Below are positions 1 to 10,929 of a stretch of 64,000 bases of DNA, one piece after another. Position numbers and translations under genes: made by a program. Source of the stretch: Pollenia angustigena (taxonomy: Eukaryota; Arthropoda; Insecta; Diptera; Polleniidae). Location: the NCBI GenBank assembly GCA_930367215.1, contig OV884059.1:14036945-14100944 (forward strand). Direction: 5' to 3'. Each line of letters starts with the position of its first letter. The stretch's first letter is position 1. The notes under the pieces are model-generated. The model had not been told where the DNA came from. It saw nothing but the letters and a program-made list of their open reading frames with translations, and searched no databases.

Positions 1-142
1 GTCTTAAATAAAAGCGCTTTAATTGAAAAGCCTCTATTTTCTTGAATAATTGCACTCTGGCCGTTTTAACAACAATAAAATCTAATTAAAGGCATAATAA
101 AAAAAAACGGTAATGTCGAAAAACTACAAAACTTATTGTTAA

Positions 143-290
143 GTCGCAATTTACACTATGGGCATTTCTTGCCGGACAGAAAAAGTTGGCAAGAAAGGCA
201 AGAAGTAAAGTTTGTCAACCATACAGCGTCGCCCCCTTACCTGCAAACTTTTTCTGTCCGGCAAGAAATGCCCATAGTGTAAATTGCGAC
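143..290. mobile_element. Harbinger-type MITE, TSD TAA
   Basis: The two ends are a near-perfect inverted repeat of about 48 bp starting GTCGCAATTTACACTATGGG, with one mismatch, around a 50-bp centre. The flanks are TAA at 140-142 and TAA at 291-293, which fits the 3-bp TWA target duplication of PIF/Harbinger elements. There is no coding capacity. Superfamily assignment rests only on duplication length and sequence. Confidence 0.7.
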
Positions 291-584
291 TAAACAACAA
301 AAAGAAAAATAAACCGTTAACATTTAAAAAAAGTGATAAGCCAAAAATATTTAGACGGTCTTATTTATAAAACAACATTTTTAATAATCAAAAAAATAAT
401 TCTTAAATAAATAGGTATATTTCTGAAATGTTATTTACATTAAAACACAAAACAAACAAAAATTATTTAAAAAATATACATTTAACATAAACTTAATAAT
501 ATAAACGAGTAAATTAAAATATCAAATTTTATATATGTTTGTATCTATGTATGTACAGCATTAAAAACAAACATTAATTTTATT

Positions 585-3522
585 TTAAAATATATACACA
601 AAAGTCCAAAAGAAAGCATTAAAGACTAAAAATGACATGGGAAATAACACTCGTGCCTTGGCATCAATCCAGTGCGATATTTCTTGGGGTGTTAATGTAG
701 TCCAGCCAGCACGATTTTGTGTCTCATTATCCAAACCCTGTTCCAAAGAACCCACATCCATTTTTTGATTATCTGTCATGGTAGTAAATGTCGTTACTTT
801 CGATATATTATCAGTTTCCTCGTGTTCATTGATTGTGGTGATGGGTATATTGTGCACCGTTAAATAATTATTAAATTTTGGAGCACCAGTTAAAGAGATA
901 TTATCACTGCCCATTGTAGTGCCTGTAGAAAATGAACGCGATCGAGAGGCTTTACGTCGCGAGAGATGTGGTGATAGAGTTGATTTTAAAATATGCTTGC
1001 TGCTCATTGATTTGACATCCACATTGCGTTTACGTCGCCATATAGTATTAACAAAAGCAAATTCAACTAGACTGCCAAAAATGAATAATGTACAACCCAA
1101 AAACCATACCTCAGACACTTTAATATAGCTGACCTTGGGCAGAGTTTTACCTGTGTGGGTAAGTTTAAAATTTAAATAATTTTAAAATATGTATAGTATA
1201 TAAATACTACTTAAATCAGATAATTTAATTATTATTTTTATTTTAATCTTTGTATTGATAAAAATAAATAAATAAAAATAATATGTTTTAGATCATTTAA
1301 ATTAATAAATTTATAGTCAAGTACTTTTATTATTATATTGTAAAAGAACATATTTTTTTGAAGATTAATTTCTATTCTCTTGTTTTTTTTAAATTAATTT
1401 TATTTTATTGTGTTGAATTTTTTTACGCATAACAAACCTATACATGATATTAACAAACACGAAGTGAACAAGCCTTTATCATTTAATATCAAGTACAATT
1501 CTAAAACCATTTTCAATATACATAAACTGATTACTATATATTGAAATATTCTTATTTATTTATTTATTTATTTAAGAGTTCATTTTGTAATAAGAAAGTT
1601 TTGTAATAAAAAATAAGAAAAAAAATTTGGAAAATAATTGTTTGACTTACGGATTTTGGCTTTAGGTAGTCCAAATTTTAAATATGTAGTTTAGAACATT
1701 GGTTTTCAACCGGTGGGTCGCGACCCCCTGGTGGGTCGCGGCCAACTTTCTCGGGGGTCGCGAGCTGATCTAAATTAAATACATCGATTTTTTTTTAATT
1801 TAATTTTCTTTATTAAAAAACAAACAAAATTATGCGAACGCTGGGCTTGATTATTTTTAAATTAAATGCGAAAACGTGGTTGCAATTGTGACACCTAAGA
1901 AATCAAATCTGTGGCATTTTGACAAAACATCTTAAGTCGAGATAAGATAGCAAACAAGTTTTTAAAAAAATTTCGGTGAAAAAATGATTTTAATCAAATA
2001 ATAAAATAAACCAAAATTAAAGGAAAATTTCGTTAATAATACAAAATTTTAAATACGTAAACAAAAATGTTTTTTTAATGAAAATTCGCATGATTAACAA
2101 CATTTTTTTTAACTTTTTAAATTTTACTTAAGATGTTTTGTCAAAATGCCACAGAAATCATTTGCTAAATTTAATTTATTTCTTTTTTTTTTGTTTTAAT
2201 GTTCACCATTTGTAAAAAAAGTCATTTCGCACAGATCTAAAAATTAATCTCGTCTAAATTACCTTAATGAATAGGAAACAAGAAATGTCATGTTTTTGCT
2301 TTGTTTCCATTGAATATTTTTTTTTTAAATAATATTTTTAACCTTTGAGAGCAAAAACGTTAAGGGGTCGCCAGATTTTATGAAAATCATTTTGGGGCCG
2401 CGGCTTCAAAAAGGTTGAAAACCACTGGTTTAGAATTTATATGTTGGTTGATTATTAGAATGCTCCATCCCCTTCTTACATAAAATAATTGTAGGGGGTG
2501 GAGCACTCTAATAGACATACAACATATAAATTCTAAACAATTAAAAACTTGCGACTACCTAAAGCCAAAATACTTTTTAAAACTACCTTCAACTTACCTT
2601 GAGCCGAAGCCAACGTAATAAAAGTCAACATAGTAGATGTACCTAACATTATTCTAGGTGGTGCCTGATCTGCTTGCAGCCAAAATGATACCCACGATAT
2701 GCCTACAATCAACATTGAAGGCAAAAAATAATCCATTAAATAAAAACCCACTTCTCTAGTAAGGTGCACAGTAAAACTTAAAGAACTATAATTGCCAGCA
2801 AAAGCACCATGACGCAAATCATTTAAATCGGCATTGATAACGGTCTCATTGGACCAGGCTTGTTGTAAAACATATTCGGTTAAATGTAAATCTGGATCAA
2901 ATGTAATGGGACGTTTTTGCTCCCAGTGTATAATCAATTCCGAAGTATTATACATCCAACTTTCCAAATAGGTGGAGCAATGTTGTTCATCGAATGGGAA
3001 TTTTTGTAAATTCATCCAGCAGTAGAGAGTGGCCTTAATACGACTCGATATAATAACGGTGCCATCAGGAGAAATTGAGGTTAGAATATCCTTTTCAGTT
3101 GTGCCCATAATGCTGGAGTCTCTTTCGTTGGCCAGAAATATGTGAGGCATCCATAGGTTATCTCTTAGTTGTTTTTCACCTAATATGGGTTGTTTGCGTT
3201 TTGGAGCAACTTTGCGAAAGGTAAGGCGTGGATCGAGAAAACGTAATTGCAATAAGGCATGTATTTTAAATTGCAAATCGTGAGCCTCTAAATTTTGCAT
3301 AAAATAAACATACCAGCGCACATAAACATCAACCGGCAAACGACTACCGTATTCGGTGTAAGTTATTGGCCTCTCTAGGCGATCGTAGCGACAGCCATGT
3401 GTCAATCTTTCCAACAGTTGGGTTTGAGACAGATTGTCGGCATCACTTAACGAGGGGCAATCCAACTCTGCCCGAGCTTCGACAGCGTAAAAGAGGAGAA
3501 CAAATAATAAAAATTTGATCAT
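585..3522 (-). CDS. Cys-loop ligand-gated chloride channel subunit (insect group I type)
   Basis: Two coding exons, 2598-3522 and 585-1150, give 496 aa. The donor (RC gtaagt at 2592-2597) and the acceptor (cacacag ending at 1151) restore the reading ...ASAQ-G-KTLPKVSYIK. A signal peptide covers about residues 1-18. The ligand-binding domain holds the signature Cys loop C168-C182 (13 residues between) with FPFDEQHC. M1 is about 257-282, M2 about 289-307 (PPRIMLGTSTMLTFITL), M3 about 321-343, followed by a Ser/Arg-rich cytoplasmic loop, and M4 is the last 20 residues. Such subunits form pentameric ion channels in the plasma membrane; the M2 and the LPKVSYIK linker resemble invertebrate anion channels. 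The best family match from memory is the CG6927/CG7589/pHCl-2 group, but I cannot separate these. The usual Pro-Ala-Arg before M2 reads Pro-Pro-Arg. The 1,447-bp intron carries a nested hAT element. Confidence 0.9.
1654..2570. repeat. Palindromic (foldback) element interrupted by a hAT element
   Basis: Outside the hAT insertion, 1654-1696 plus 2428-2480 pairs with 2487-2570 as an inverted repeat. Both outer ends read TTTTGGCTTTAGGTAGTC on their own strand, and the inner arms share GTTTAGAATTTATATGTTG and GCTCCA(T/C)CCCC. Removing 1697-2435 leaves an element of about 180 bp with 80-90 bp arms. It lies wholly in the channel gene's intron, ending about 20 bp from the splice donor. No clear target duplication was found. 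Confidence 0.7.
1697..2427. mobile_element. Non-autonomous hAT element, 8-bp TSD
   Basis: The ends CATTGGTTTTCAACC and (reversed) CAGTGGTTTTCAACC form terminal inverted repeats with one mismatch, and continue with the GGGTCGCGACCCC-type subterminal sequence seen in hAT/Charlie-like elements. The flanks are a perfect 8-bp duplication, GTTTAGAA, at 1689-1696 and 2428-2435. The 731-bp interior is AT-rich and has no usable ORF. The insertion sits inside the older palindromic element and inside the intron of the channel gene. Confidence 0.85.
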
Positions 3523-4228
3523 GGCTATTAAATCCTTTACTAGAGAAGTTTTAATTAAAAAATTTGTTAAGAATAAAACAGAAGCTTATATCGTTATAGT
3601 TATAGTCCAACTAAATATTTATTTCTTTTATAAATATTCGCCGCAAAATAACGGTTTTTATTTAGACAATTTGTAACAAGGAGGTTTTATTTAGGGTTAA
3701 CCGATAAGATTTTGTGGCGCGATTAATCGATTTCAAAAATTGAAAAAAGTCGACCGAAAATCGACTTATAATATTCGCTATTTAGTTTTGGGATTTCATA
3801 TCAAAATCGATTTTTAACTCTCCACCACTACTAGTGGCGAATGAGAGTACACTAAGTTTGTCATTCCGTATGAAACTTTTTTAATAATTATCTTAGACCC
3901 TATTAAGTTTATAAATGTATACTCTATTTTGTATACTCTCAGTCCTTGAGTAATTCTAAGTCGATTTAGCCATGTCCGTCTGTATGTCAGTCTATCCGTC
4001 TGTTAAAAACACGCTTATTTTCGAAAGACCCACAGCAAAGTTGTTGTCAAACTCTTTCTAGTTCTCCTAAGCAGTTAGGAATTGAAATCCAGCAAAATCG
4101 GTTAAGGAGGAAAACAGTTATAGCCCCAAATTGTTTCGCTACAAAAGCTTACATAAGAATGCACCGATTCTCATTTAAATATGCACAAATTCATTTTATA
4201 TGATTGAAATAAATACTTTCTAATGGTG
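3523..4228. other. Intergenic, with a decayed dispersed repeat
   Basis: This lies upstream of the channel gene. About 3900-4130 carries a sequence with GCCATGTCCGTCTG and following degenerate blocks typical of non-coding dipteran dispersed repeats. No ORF or RNA gene is supported. The channel promoter is presumably at 3523-3700 but no clear TATA box was found. Confidence 0.4.
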
Positions 4229-4429
4229 TTTTCTTTTCTACAAAAAAGTGTTACGTTTTATTTAAAAAAAATGCAATTTGGTGTCTGTTTCATAAAAATT
4301 TTGCTTCCAAAAAAGGGTGAGCTTTTTAGAATAAAAGAAGCCCCTCTTTTCGGGAGCAAAATTTTTAAGAAACAGACTCCAAATTGCATTTTTTTAAATA
4401 AAATGTCACATTTTTTGTAGAAAAGAAAA
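4229..4429. repeat. Foldback/MITE-like inverted repeat
   Basis: Two arms of about 85-90 bp are inverted copies: both read TTCTTTTCTACAAAAAA, then a TTTAAAAAAA-rich part, then GCAATTTGG(T/A)GTCTGTTTC. The loop is about 20 bp. No clear target duplication was found. The 65-codon reading frame across it is produced by the palindrome and is not a gene. Confidence 0.7.
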
Positions 4430-4454
4430 AGATCTCTAAAGGGGAAAAATGCGA

Positions 4455-4885
4455 CTCTAAGGCTGACTTTTTGAGATGTGGATTAGGTTCAAACTTAGTT
4501 TAATGTAGTCTGTAACACGGATTTTTCCGGCAAAATATGATTGTTTTATTATTTCATTTAGGGCCAAACACACTTGTCAAATGCTTCTCCAGCAGGCGAA
4601 ATCAACGTGTACGTGTGTTGCACGAAATATTTGCCGTCATATCTAAATTTTTTTATTTTTCATTCAGCATCGTCGGTGTGACACACACAAACACATTTTT
4701 ACTAATACTACCACAATGCTTGATGAGTAGTGTATTTGGGTCTTTAAAGACCAAAATTTTAAGCAAAACTAAGCTGTTCGATCAAAATTTTTTTGTACAA
4801 GCTTGGTAATGGGGGCACAAATCTGTTTTCAGATTAACAAAATCTAGTTTAACTTAGATCTCAAAAACCCAGCCTAAGACTGTTA
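4455..4885. repeat. Inverted-repeat element, imperfect ends
   Basis: The left end (TAAGGCTGACTTTTTGAGAT) is an imperfect inverted match to the right end (reversed TTAGGCTGGGTTTTTGAGAT). The interior has no conserved coding sequence; the 90-codon frame at 4537-4809 shows no family resemblance. It could be a decayed DNA transposon. Confidence 0.45.
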
Positions 4886-5454
4886 AAAAGCGCTAAATTG
4901 GCAACTCTGGTTAACCTCCTGCCGCCTTTGTTTAAATCGAGAGTAAAAACGTTTGTACATTGTATCCAAAATTTAACAAATTCTATCTTCGCTTAAGCGA
5001 ACGGCTTCTCTACTGTGTTCCAATGTTCGCAAAGTACGTTTTTATTCGCATTTAAGATGCGAAAAAGTGGCAAAAAGATATTCTGTAATGCAAAAAAAAA
5101 AAAGTGTCATAATAGCAAAATTTTTTCGACGGCAAAACAACATTCGCAAAGCACAAAAATGTAAGTGAAAAATAATATTTTATTTATTTATTTACATACT
5201 TATTCTTAAAATTACACAAATTATTCAATTATTTAATATCAAAAGAAAACAAACTACGTTAACGACGGCATTGTGGGTAACTGATGCGTGTTTTAAAAAA
5301 TTGACGGTGTTAATTATATTTTTATATGACAATACAGTCGCAGCCGGCGTATGATATATAGAATTGGATCTATGTCGACGTACTCTGAAGTACGCCTATA
5401 CGTTAAAGCGTTATGTCCTACGACTCAATGGTGCTCCTAGCATAATTTCATTTA

Positions 5455-5627
5455 CTGCCTGGACCCACAATGTCAACAAGAACATTTCTTTCGCATATTT
5501 ATATTGAAAACAATAAAAAACTCACAATTGTTTTTGATTTCAATATACATACATATGTATGTATGTATGTATGTACATATGTAAATATAGGAAAGAAATG
5601 TTCTTGTCGACATTTTGGGCCAGGCAG
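5455..5627. mobile_element. Harbinger-type MITE, TSD TTA
   Basis: Inverted ends CTGCCTGG(A/C)CC...CAAGAACATTTCTTTC are flanked by TTA at 5452-5454 and at 5628-5630. The centre contains a TATG microsatellite (5553-5582). It sits at the junction between two older repeats: diverged copies of the same sequence occur at 5326-5450 and 6313-6440 on either side of it and of the adjoining DINE-like repeat. Confidence 0.6.
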
Positions 5628-5635
5628 TTAATATT

Positions 5636-6310
5636 TATATTACGCATTTGTGCTGATGTGTGTAACGCCTTAAAATAGTGGTCCTAGACCCACCTTAAAG
5701 TATACCGATCTACTCAGAATCACTTTCTGAGTCGAACTAACGACGTCCGTCCGGCTGGCTGTCCATGTAACCTTGTGCGCAAAGTACAGGTCGCAATTTT
5801 GAAGTTAATTTAATAAAATTTGGGTCATAGGTTCTTATTGGCATAAGGACCAATCCTATTGAAAATGGGCCGAATCCTAGGAACACGAGGGAAGATAAGG
5901 GAAAACTTCTTCCTCTCAGAAACTATCAAACCGATTTTAATGAAATTTAAAACATAGATAGAACCATATCTACATGGACACAAAATGTATGCATTTTTAA
6001 AAAAATAGGACCACGAGGGGAGATGGGGGCAATTTCTGCCACTCAAACCGATTTTAATGAAATTTAAAACATAGATAGATCCATATCTATACCGACACAT
6101 TAGCTATACAGTTTTTCAAAAATAGGACCACAAGGGGAGGTAGGGGGCAATTTCTGCCTCTGACAAACTTTCAAACCGATTTTCATGAAGTTTATAAACA
6201 TAGATAAATCCATATTTATATGGACACATAAGCATTATGTGTTTTTAAATACTGTGGTATAGGGTATCATATGGTCGGGCTTGACCGACTATACTTTCTT
6301 ACTTGTTTTA
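5636..6310 (+). repeat. DINE-like dispersed repeat, copy 1
   Basis: Non-coding family also present at 38515-39303 (minus), 44948-45600 (plus) and as an end fragment at 29657-29760. It starts near GCATTTGTGCTGATGTG, runs through GTCCGTC(C/T)GGCTGGC, then carries about three degenerate tandem units of roughly 120 bp (each with AATAGGACCAC and AAACATAGATAGA), and ends with ACTATACTTTCTTACTTG. The layout recalls DINE-1/Helentron-associated repeats of flies. That relation is inference. Confidence 0.7.
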
Positions 6311-6440
6311 ATTTTTTTTCTATGACAATACGGTCTTAACCGGCAAACGATATCGGATTAGATCTACGCTAGCCATTGTTGGCCTTTGTATAAAATACGT
6401 TAATGCGGTATTTGTGCAGTGCTCCTACGGTAATGGATTT

Positions 6441-6884
6441 GAACGGCTAAAATAAAAAAAAAAAACTGGTAGTCAGATCAAAGTAATTCTTTTTGATTTG
6501 ATTGTAAGAGTTATTCAGTAATTTTATGAGAAAAACATTGCATATTGCGTTAATACTGTGTTCACATCTTGAATTTTTTCCGCAAAATCCCCACAGCTAG
6601 TGCTTACTCTTGACGTTTCTGGTATTAAAGTTAAAATTTCATTCAATTTATACACGATAGATTTCAGACACATGGGCACAGAAGTTTTGCACGAAAATCA
6701 TCATCACGGAAAATTTTCGTCAATTGGGCTTTACGAAATTTGAACGTTGTTGATAGAAGTTAAAAAAGTAGGATTAATTGAATTTTAATTGTATTTTCTT
6801 TTTTTATCTTAAATTTCCGGTACACCATGGGTTCCGTAGTTTTGTTTTAAACTGTCATTATTAAAAAAAGTAGGTTTATTTTTT
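6441..6884. other. AT-rich intergenic, nothing recognised
   Basis: I saw no ORF of note, no inverted repeat with target duplication, and no RNA gene signal in this stretch. Confidence 0.4.
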
Positions 6885-8005
6885 AAATTATCTGTTTGGT
6901 CAAAGTTATTTTCGGGAATACAAAGTTTATTATTAATACGATCTTCGTAAATACCCTGAAATTTATTGTTGAGATAAAACAAGCATCTATGCGCATTTCG
7001 CCGGTTGCTTACACCAGCTCATCAGGAAACCTTTTCCAAAGATTTTAGAAAAGCCAAAAATATTAAACAAATAAAACCATAAGCGAATAAGAGTTATAAA
7101 CACTCTAAGTCTTACCTGTAACAATATCAAAGCTTAAACAAAACACCAACAATAAACAGTGAGTTTATCTTTTCTTACATCACCCTACAATTGGTTGGGT
7201 TCTTTCCGACTCGAATTGTAGTTGTAAGTGGGTTAAAAGAAAAAACAAAATTAAAAAACAAACCGCTTCATTCTATTGTCTTCATAAGAAAACAACGAAC
7301 TAAACCAATTTGCCAATTCAGTTTTATGCACGGGCACATGCAATTATATTATCAAAGTTATTTTCGGGAATACAAAGTTTATTATTAATACGATCTTCGT
7401 ATGACGCGCTAAATTCCCAGTTTTTCATATTTGATAAATACACTGAAATTTATTGTTGAGGGAAAGCAAGCCTCTATGCGCATTTCGCCGGTTGCTTACA
7501 CCAGCTCATCAGGAAACCTTTTCCAAAGATTTTAGAAAAGCCAAAAATATTAAACAAATAAAACCTTAAGCGAATAAGAGTTATAAACACTCTAAGTCTT
7601 ACCTGTAACAATATCAAAGCTTAAACAAAACACTATGGGGGGTGTGCTGGAAATCGCAAACGCAAAACGCAAGAATTTGGAGGCTGTTTATAATACACTT
7701 TTAGTTAAATTTTTATAATTTTTGTTATAAAATTCTGTTTAATAGAGAAATGTTTGTGTAATATTTGTCATAAAATTCTTTTATTACAGAAATCTTACTA
7801 AAAAACGACTTTTAAAATTCTTGCGTTTTGCGTTTGCGATTTCCAGCACACCCCTGTATATTTTAGAAAAGCCAAAAATATTAAACAAATAAAACCTTAA
7901 GCGAATAAGAGTTATAAACACTCTAAGTCTTACCTGTAACAATATCAAAGCTTAAACAAAACACTAACAATAAACAGTGAGTTTATCTTTTCTTGGTAAA
8001 TTTCG
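6885..8005 (+). repeat. Dispersed repeat family F1, three tandem copies
   Basis: Near-identical blocks at about 6885-7190, 7345-7635 and 7858-8005 share TTGCTTACACCAGCTCATCA and the tail CAATATCAAAGCTTAAACAA. Diverged members lie at 16480-16640, 29300-29500 plus 30544-30600 (minus, split by a hAT) and 39310-39440. The copies are non-coding. The third is 5'-truncated at a MITE. Confidence 0.7.
7636..7856. mobile_element. Tc1/mariner-type MITE, TA flanks
   Basis: About 36-bp inverted ends (GGGGTGTGCTGGAAATCGCA then AACGCAAAACGCAAGAAT) enclose an AT-rich centre. The flanks are TA at 7634-7635 and 7857-7858. It lies exactly where copies two and three of repeat F1 meet, so the surrounding array has been rearranged at or near the insertion. 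Confidence 0.65.
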
Positions 8006-8331
8006 TGTTCAAAGGTTCAAAAGTATAAGCCACAATTAGCCAAAGGCATTTAAACCTTATCAGAGTGCCGTAGTATATTAAAAGGTGGGGCCCTTTGTTT
8101 GCTTACCTGTTTGAATGGTCAAATTTGGCTATGACATGTCGTGTTTTAAATTAAAATTTCTGATTCTTCACTAATAGAAACAAATTAAAATATATAAATA
8201 TTATTTATTTAAAAGCTGTTGCTAAAAATTTAAGATTAAAAATGAAATTAACATATTAGTCTTAACAAATGCTCATTTGAAAATTTGACTTAAAATTAAT
8301 GGAATTTTAAAACTTCTTTCTTTTTTACCTA

Positions 8332-9073
8332 TTATAATTCTTCTTTACCGGCTTGATTTTCTATATTTTTCTTTTTCGATTTTTTCTTAGCTTCAGCGTT
8401 CTGGTTTTCGCTTGATGGCAATTCTTCCTGTAGACATTTCCTGTCATTGGCCGCCAAAACCTGTTCTTCACACAAATGCACTATCAAATCTTTTTCATCT
8501 TGTTTTTTAAAATACCAATCTGAGATCACATCTTCATATTCCTCCAACATGTTTTCACACTGACTCTTCATTTGCGTAACTTCTACGGGTGGATTATCCC
8601 ACAGTTCCAATGGAATACCCAAATCAACCTTAACACCTTTATCCACCAGGCCGTGAAGAGTTTTAAAAGTTTGAGACATGCCTTTGGCAAAACGGGTACT
8701 ATCTGTTCTTTCCTTATGGAGATTGTACCCCAAAATGCGTTCACAAACATTTTCGGTGGATTCTAGTAGACGTAATTCACTTCTGCGGTATTCAGTGCGT
8801 TTTTTAGGCTTGACATCATCTACGGAATAGCTAATAAAATTTTAATTTTTTATTTTTTTAGTTAATAAATTTATCCATATGCTAAGGTTTTGCTTACCCA
8901 ATTTCTATAACTTCATGAGATTTTCCAGTTTCCTTAAGTCTTTCCTGCAATTCGGTGGCCAATATTTTGCATGTTTCACATCTATTGGCATAACGTACTC
9001 CCTGCTCTTCTTCCGGGGATGAAGCAGTAGCGAAAAATATAAAAGAGCTTAAAATTAAAGAACTAATCAACAT
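8332..9073 (-). CDS. Canopy-family ER saposin-like protein (CNPY3/4 type)
   Basis: Two exons, 8898-9073 and 8332-8830, are joined across a 67-bp intron (donor RC gtaagc, acceptor ttattag) and give 224 aa. The ATG at 9073 starts a signal peptide (MLISSLILSSFIFFATAS). The mature part has the canopy pattern: CETC at 32-35 and further cysteines near 88, 150, 179 and 191, six in all, with LATEL, KSHEVIEIGY and RTEYRRSELRLLES. A Lys-rich stretch (KKKSKKK) precedes the C-terminal KEEL, a KDEL-like ER retrieval signal. Canopy proteins are ER luminal co-chaperones; vertebrate CNPY3/4 assist Toll-like receptor folding. In Drosophila the likely counterpart is CG11577 rather than seele, recalled rather than checked. 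A TGACGTG element lies 90 bp upstream. An AATAAA signal is at 8204-8209 on this strand. Confidence 0.9.
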
Positions 9074-9161
9074 TGTTTATTTCTTATTCTATTTAATTGA
9101 ATTATTTTAGATATGCCAGTGTTTACAGAATAATTAGTTTTGTTTTGGTAAAATACAACAC

Positions 9162-9168
9162 TGACGTG
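9162..9168. promoter_or_regulatory. UPRE-like TGACGTG core
   Basis: TGACGTG lies about 90 bp upstream of the canopy ATG. It matches the core of the unfolded-protein response element bound by XBP1/ATF6. An ER-stress response for an ER chaperone gene is plausible, but a 7-mer can occur by chance. Confidence 0.35.
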
Positions 9169-9862
9169 TATTTACCAAGGACGTTTCTACATAATAAACA
9201 TTTAAAGAAATGTTAATGTAAAACTGTTGTACCGACGTTAATGTTAAGTCGAGACACCAAGCACTAAATAGTGGTGAATTTAATTTATTTTTTCAAAGCA
9301 TATGTTAAGGCATACTTGAGCAAAATAGTGCTGCCATATGACTAAAATTTTGAAAAGGTGTTTAAACAAATTCCTGGACAAAAAATCCATTCAATGTGTG
9401 ATTTAAATTTAAAATTAGGCAAAAATTCCGTTTATTTAAATAATGCCTTAATTTTGATTTAAAAATATTGTTCAAAGACAACAAATCGTAATTTCTTGTA
9501 TTAAAGCCAACTATGTACTATATCTTTGTGCAATAGATCTATATGAAAATCTTGTGACGAACAATTTGCTTTTCGTAACTTTAAAACAATTTTATACTTA
9601 TTTTTTTACTTTACTTTATTATTTTGTTAATTAAAACTTATTTTACATAAAAATTTCTTAAAACTAACACTTTATATAAAAAAACTTTATATTATGTATT
9701 TTTATCATAACTTTCTTAATTTAAAATATTATCCTTAAAGTTACATTCATTATTCTCGTCCTTTACACATTAAATGTGAGTTTGGTATTACAGTTTTTCA
9801 AGAGATCCTTTTCTTAAGCAAAATAAAAATCGTTAATTCAATTTTCTAAGCAATTATTTTCG

Positions 9863-10145
9863 TTAAATTTCATTTTTGTTTTCATCTTCGTTGCTAGTTG
9901 GCGCTGACTCCCCTGCAACATGCTTAATGGTTGGCTGCCTGTTTAAAGTTTTTATATCACAATTCCTAAAGCTGGTTTGAAAATTGTTGTTAGTTTTGTT
10001 ATTGAAATGTTGTTGTTGTTGTTGTTGCTGTTGATGTCTTTGCTGTAGATCGGCAAACGAGCGAACGTGCAGAAATAGGCCACTGTTCAAAAGACGAGCT
10101 TGATGTTCCTGAGCCTTGGCCCGTAAACAAGCAATTGAATTATTT
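9863..10145 (-). CDS. Last coding exon of paired-like homeobox gene (OAR domain), Drgx candidate
   Basis: The acceptor (ttttccag, AG at 10146-10147) opens an exon whose first base completes the codon left open by the exon ending at 51215, giving ...DPDTFR-NNSIACLRAKAQEHQARL. NSIACLRAKAQEH is an OAR domain, the short C-terminal motif found in paired-like homeodomain transcription factors (consensus about SSIAALRLKAKEH). After it come LLNSGLFLHVRSFADLQQ, a run of eight glutamines encoded by CAA/CAG, an Asn-rich stretch and the stop; 93 codons. The OAR tail followed by a leucine-rich LLNSGL block resembles vertebrate DRGX, so Drgx is the best candidate; otp, Rx, hbn and al are alternatives. These are nuclear DNA-binding regulators of neuronal development. 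The homeodomain is not in the window. Confidence 0.8.
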
Positions 10146-10289
10146 CTGGAAAATAAATAAAGGGATACATTTACAATAAGTTGAAAGTGAAAATTTAAAT
10201 AAAATTAGAAAAAAAAGAATAGGTTTAACTGCCTGTTTTTAGAACACGAGCGCAAAAGTGACTTGTTTAACTTACGTTTAAAACAGAAA

Positions 10290-10760
10290 AATTCTGTTGT
10301 TTTGATAAAAGTCTAAAGGTTAGAAGACAGTTTAGACTTTAACCCAGACAGTTTATAATTTTGATTAAAGTAGACTAGATTATAGTCCAAACCATAGACT
10401 TGACTCTTAAACTAAAGTCTAGTCTTGATGTATAGAGTAGATTCTAATATATAGAGTAGATTCTAATTTTCGAATAGACTAGACTATAGTTTAAGCCGAT
10501 GTCAAATGTATAATTAAGATAGTCTTTTTGATAGTTTAGAATATAGTCTAATAGCCTATAATTTTAAATTTAATCTAGTCTAAAGTTTCAATGATAATCT
10601 TACGTTTAGTTTGCAGTTAAGTCTATAGTTTAAACTTAAATCGAAACTATTTAACTTATAGAATAAACTATATTTTAAATTAAAACTATTCTAAACTATA
10701 AACCGGACTTTATTGTAAACTGTAGCCTTGATTGGGGCTTAAACTATTGTTTAATTTATA
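10290..10760. repeat. Degenerate AGTCTAGACT-type simple repeat
   Basis: Long runs are built from variants of TAGACTATAGTTTA / AGTCTAGTCTATAG. Similar but shorter patches occur at about 16005-16085, 22090-22200 and 25918-26060. It is non-coding. Confidence 0.6.
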
Positions 10761-10929
10761 TCGACGGCTTAATATAAAAAACTGGATTTTTGCTTTGTTT
10801 ACTGGGCTTAAAAATATTTAATAAAATCCATAAAATTTTATAATAAAAAAGTTTAAATGCGGTTTAAAATCAAACAATGCAAGAAATTTTATTAGGGCTA
10901 GTCTATATTATGAAACATTTGAGTTTGAT

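Noticed and set aside
6885..8005. CRISPR-like regular repeats
   Set aside because: They are long eukaryotic tandem copies of about 150-300 bp with a MITE between; no short repeat-spacer pattern.
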